A DNA stretch of 64,000 nucleotides from Dyadobacter luteus (lineage in GTDB: Bacteria; Bacteroidota; Bacteroidia; Cytophagales; Spirosomataceae). The notes under the pieces are model-generated. The model did no database searches. It saw only the letters and a list, made by a program, of their open reading frames with translations, and was not told the origin of the DNA. Position 1 is the stretch's first letter; the number at the start of each line of letters is the position of its first letter. Of the stretch, positions 63,101 through 64,000 are shown in pieces. The position numbers were made by a program, and so were the translations under genes. The stretch spans positions 558,001 to 622,000 of the forward strand of contig NZ_QNUL01000001.1 of NCBI RefSeq assembly GCF_003383615.1, read 5' to 3'.

Positions 63101-63418
63101 CGAATATTTACCGTCCGCACTCGTAGTGGTACCTTGCGTAGATCCTTTGATCACGATGCTGACCCCCGGAAGCGGTTCTCCTTTGTCGTCGACCACTTTC
63201 CCGGTCACATCAATGGCCGACAAGGTGCTTACAGCTGTTTTGTAGGAGCCTACTCCTGAGGTCATCTTGTTATGTCCATCGGCATTTACCTGCATCACAG
63301 CCACCAAAATGAGGCAGGCTGTTGTCCTGGTAAATTTTGTTACTTTAAAATAAAGAGGTGGCACCCTCCTGGCCATAGCCGAGGCATGGCTATGTTGACT
63401 TAGTAAAGCATGTTTCAT
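60143..63418 (-). CDS. SusC/RagA TonB-dependent transporter (locus 3)
   Basis: The 1091-residue protein has a long N-terminal leader (MKHALLSQHSHASAMARRVP) before the hydrophobic signal core, so an internal start (Met15) is possible. A carboxypeptidase-like domain follows (KVVDDKGEPLPGVSIVIKGS), then the SusC box (EVVVVGYGEMKRADLTTAQT), plug (VNIRGVNSISGSNEPLYVVD; SIEVLQGPSATAIYGSRATN) and barrel ending YTFSLGLDF. There is no STN domain. It should import mannan-derived oligosaccharides. The GH26 gene lies 208 bases upstream on the same strand. Confidence 0.92.
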   Translation of the reverse strand: MKHALLSQHSHASAMARRVPPLYFKVTKFTRTTACLILVAVMQVNADGHNKMTSGVGSYKTAVSTLSAIDVTGKVVDDKGEPLPGVSIVIKGSTQGTTTSADGKYSLTVPANSSVLIFSFVGYLSKEVPIGVQSSINVTLLVDDKALEEVVVVGYGEMKRADLTTAQTSVSAKDIEKTVNTTIEQAIQGRAAGVYVTQNSGQPGGGISVNIRGVNSISGSNEPLYVVDGVQIPGQSASYGAQSSSNPLAGLNPADIESIEVLQGPSATAIYGSRATNGVLIVTTKRGKAGDTKISYGYQYSLQTPPSAMKVMNMSQYAQMVGEYHAIAGGDTPGEFLDPSLLGPGTDWQKELFKSAPMNKHQLSLSGGNEKTTYYLSGEYLKQDGVALGSGFDRYGFRLNLDNKPRKWATIGANLSFNQTNDNLTTSQENVIASALQLTPQVPVRNLDGSWGGGDENNGANQFAPVNPIAIANLTTNKLVRRQFLGGLNLGIEIIKGLNFRTSFNTNLGFSNSTYYVPTYAIGWARNVFASLNNVTGTNTYYNWNQLLEYNKQLGKHSINVMVTHEAQASTYKNVGATRTGFLTNDILDIAAGDALTSSNSGGSGEWAMESYLGRLNYNYADRYIVMATVRRDGSANFGKENKWGVFPSVSAAWRVSQESFFNVPFISDLKLRFETGVTGNQGGGGIYSPMGTGATPTSTGFLPTKYSNQGLKWEETKTNNFGVNVALLDNRIQFEFDYYIKDTDNLLMEKPLPWYMGTNGTGAVSSPTVNIGALQNKGFGFTINTVNMNRGGFKWETNLNISSFKTKIKSFYSDNAFVDRTSWWMQDWTQRAQVGQAPWLFRGYVEEGLFQNVAEIEISAVPVDNNGQRLPTNIDNIWVGDVKFKDINGDGKIDENDLTNIGNPWPKLFAGFTNTFSYKGFDLSLLFTSTYGNDIYNYLAKLNTNASNINLSRNLLVGAMDYAKPITTESGEVVLANPGTDVARISNGPNGNFNRHTDKWVEDGSFIRLKNVSLTYNVPSSLMSKQKVVRAARVSVGAQNVLTFTKYTGFDPEVGAYVSRDSSPGNQAIGLDYGRYPLTPIYTFSLGLDF

Positions 63419-63531
63419 ACTATTTCAGTAATTGGGTTTAATATTTCATGATAAATTCTCTCGAAATTCCTGGCGGTATTTATTTCATAGTCTTTTACTG
63501 CATCCGGCCAAAGATTTCAGTGGGGAAGTGA

Positions 63532-63557
63532 CCACTTCGGAGGCTAATCCGAAGTGG
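63532..63557. repeat. GC-rich hairpin between GH26 and susC
   Basis: CCACTTCGGA (63532-63541) pairs exactly with TCCGAAGTGG (63548-63557) over a 6-base loop. No T-run follows on either strand. In an mRNA reading GH26 then susC it would sit in the intercistronic region and could protect or block the transcript. Confidence 0.5.
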
Positions 63558-63626
63558 CTATTTGGCTAAACAGCATGATTTGCTTCGCTTTGATACATGT
63601 AGGCTAAGGGCCTCTAATAAGATGGG

Positions 63627-64000
63627 CTATTTGCCATAAATATTTTTTAGATCACTTTCAAACAATGTGTATTCATCGTCAAAAAACTTCTTGAAATCCG
63701 GCACGGCAGCATGTCCCGGAAAGGGTGCATAGTAATGCGTCGGACTTTTGGTATCGTTACGCCAGACAAGAACATAAGCCAGATTCAACTTATTCGTTTG
63801 TAACACTTTAAGCAAAACATCGGTATACCAAACAGGGTTAACAATGGATTCCAGACCAGTCTCGGTCATGGCGGCAAGCTTTTTGTTTTCCAGTGCAAAA
63901 TCGTTTACGATTTTGAGTTTTTTGATCGCCTGTTTCAAATCGTATTTGCCGTCGCGCCCCATGTCTCCATAATTATCCATTCCAACCAGGTCCACCCAGT
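63627..64000 (-). CDS. GH26 beta-mannanase, C-terminal part (cut by window end)
   Basis: The frame is open to the last bases of the window (WVDLVGMDNYGDMG), so only the last ~124 residues are seen. MTETGLESIVNPVW carries the catalytic nucleophile Glu of family 26 mannanases, and LAYVLVWRNDTKSPTHYYAP is the conserved strand after it; the acid/base Glu lies outside the window. It should cleave the beta-1,4-mannan backbone, upstream of import by the adjacent SusC/SusD. Together with GH36 this defines a galactomannan-type locus. Confidence 0.85.
   Translation of the reverse strand, partial: WVDLVGMDNYGDMGRDGKYDLKQAIKKLKIVNDFALENKKLAAMTETGLESIVNPVWYTDVLLKVLQTNKLNLAYVLVWRNDTKSPTHYYAPFPGHAAVPDFKKFFDDEYTLFESDLKNIYGK

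Noticed and set aside
1..64000. CRISPR arrays, tRNA or rRNA genes
   Set aside because: I saw no regularly spaced repeats with spacers and no cloverleaf or rRNA sequence; a dedicated search could still find a small RNA.

Overview
The window looks like a chromosomal segment of a Bacteroidota bacterium, most likely a Cytophagales soil or plant-associated genus such as Dyadobacter (genus inferred, not proven). The basis is three SusC/SusD pairs, an ECF-sigma/FecR/STN-SusC signalling set, a type IX secretion sorting domain, many 'C-terminal SSC/TSC' lipoprotein signals, and secreted glycan enzymes.

Layout. 1-3400: end of an ISKra4-type transposase, then a hipBA toxin-antitoxin pair with a repeated operator. 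3400-9820: an old-yellow-enzyme reductase with an AraC regulator, then an iron-uptake operon (TonB-dependent receptor, PepSY membrane protein, frameshifted TetR gene). 9845-11913: gene-poor, with an IS21 relic. 11914-14441: two secreted surface proteins, one with a T9SS sorting domain. 14670-27393: one minus-strand locus reading sigma factor, FecR, SusC, SusD, a Tat-exported pyruvyl-transferase-family protein, a Tat-exported two-domain FAD oxidoreductase, and a secreted protein with an FMN-attachment-like motif. 27608-28536: truncated M1 peptidase pseudogene. 28707-37457: second SusC/SusD locus with an 823-residue secreted protein and a divergent membrane-tethered DNA-binding-type sensor. 38282-47696: redox/detoxification genes (three SDRs, a quinol-monooxygenase-like protein, an acetyltransferase, two NADP-binding proteins, an LLM flavin monooxygenase) with TetR, HxlR and AraC regulators. 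47840-48794: ArsR and DUF6876 genes, each with one in-frame stop. 48909-64000: a polysaccharide utilization locus with GH26, SusC, SusD, two TIG-type surface lipoproteins, a serine hydrolase, a PQQ-type sugar dehydrogenase with cytochrome c, a GH36 alpha-galactosidase and an alpha/beta hydrolase. The enzyme set points to galactomannan.

How it works together. Each SusC/SusD pair should import oligosaccharides across the outer membrane. The first locus is probably induced through the outer-membrane signal relay (STN domain to FecR to sigma factor). The second may be controlled by the divergent one-component membrane sensor. In the third, GH26 would cut the mannan backbone and GH36 remove galactose branches. 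The redox block looks like stress or xenobiotic detoxification, with a 16-bp palindrome shared between the TetR gene and the following SDR genes. The most unusual candidate system is the sigma/FecR/SusCD locus with two Tat-exported redox or pyruvyl-transfer proteins (14670-27393). Several relics (IS21, M1 peptidase, TetR, ArsR, DUF6876) show local gene decay. I saw no tRNA, rRNA or CRISPR array.
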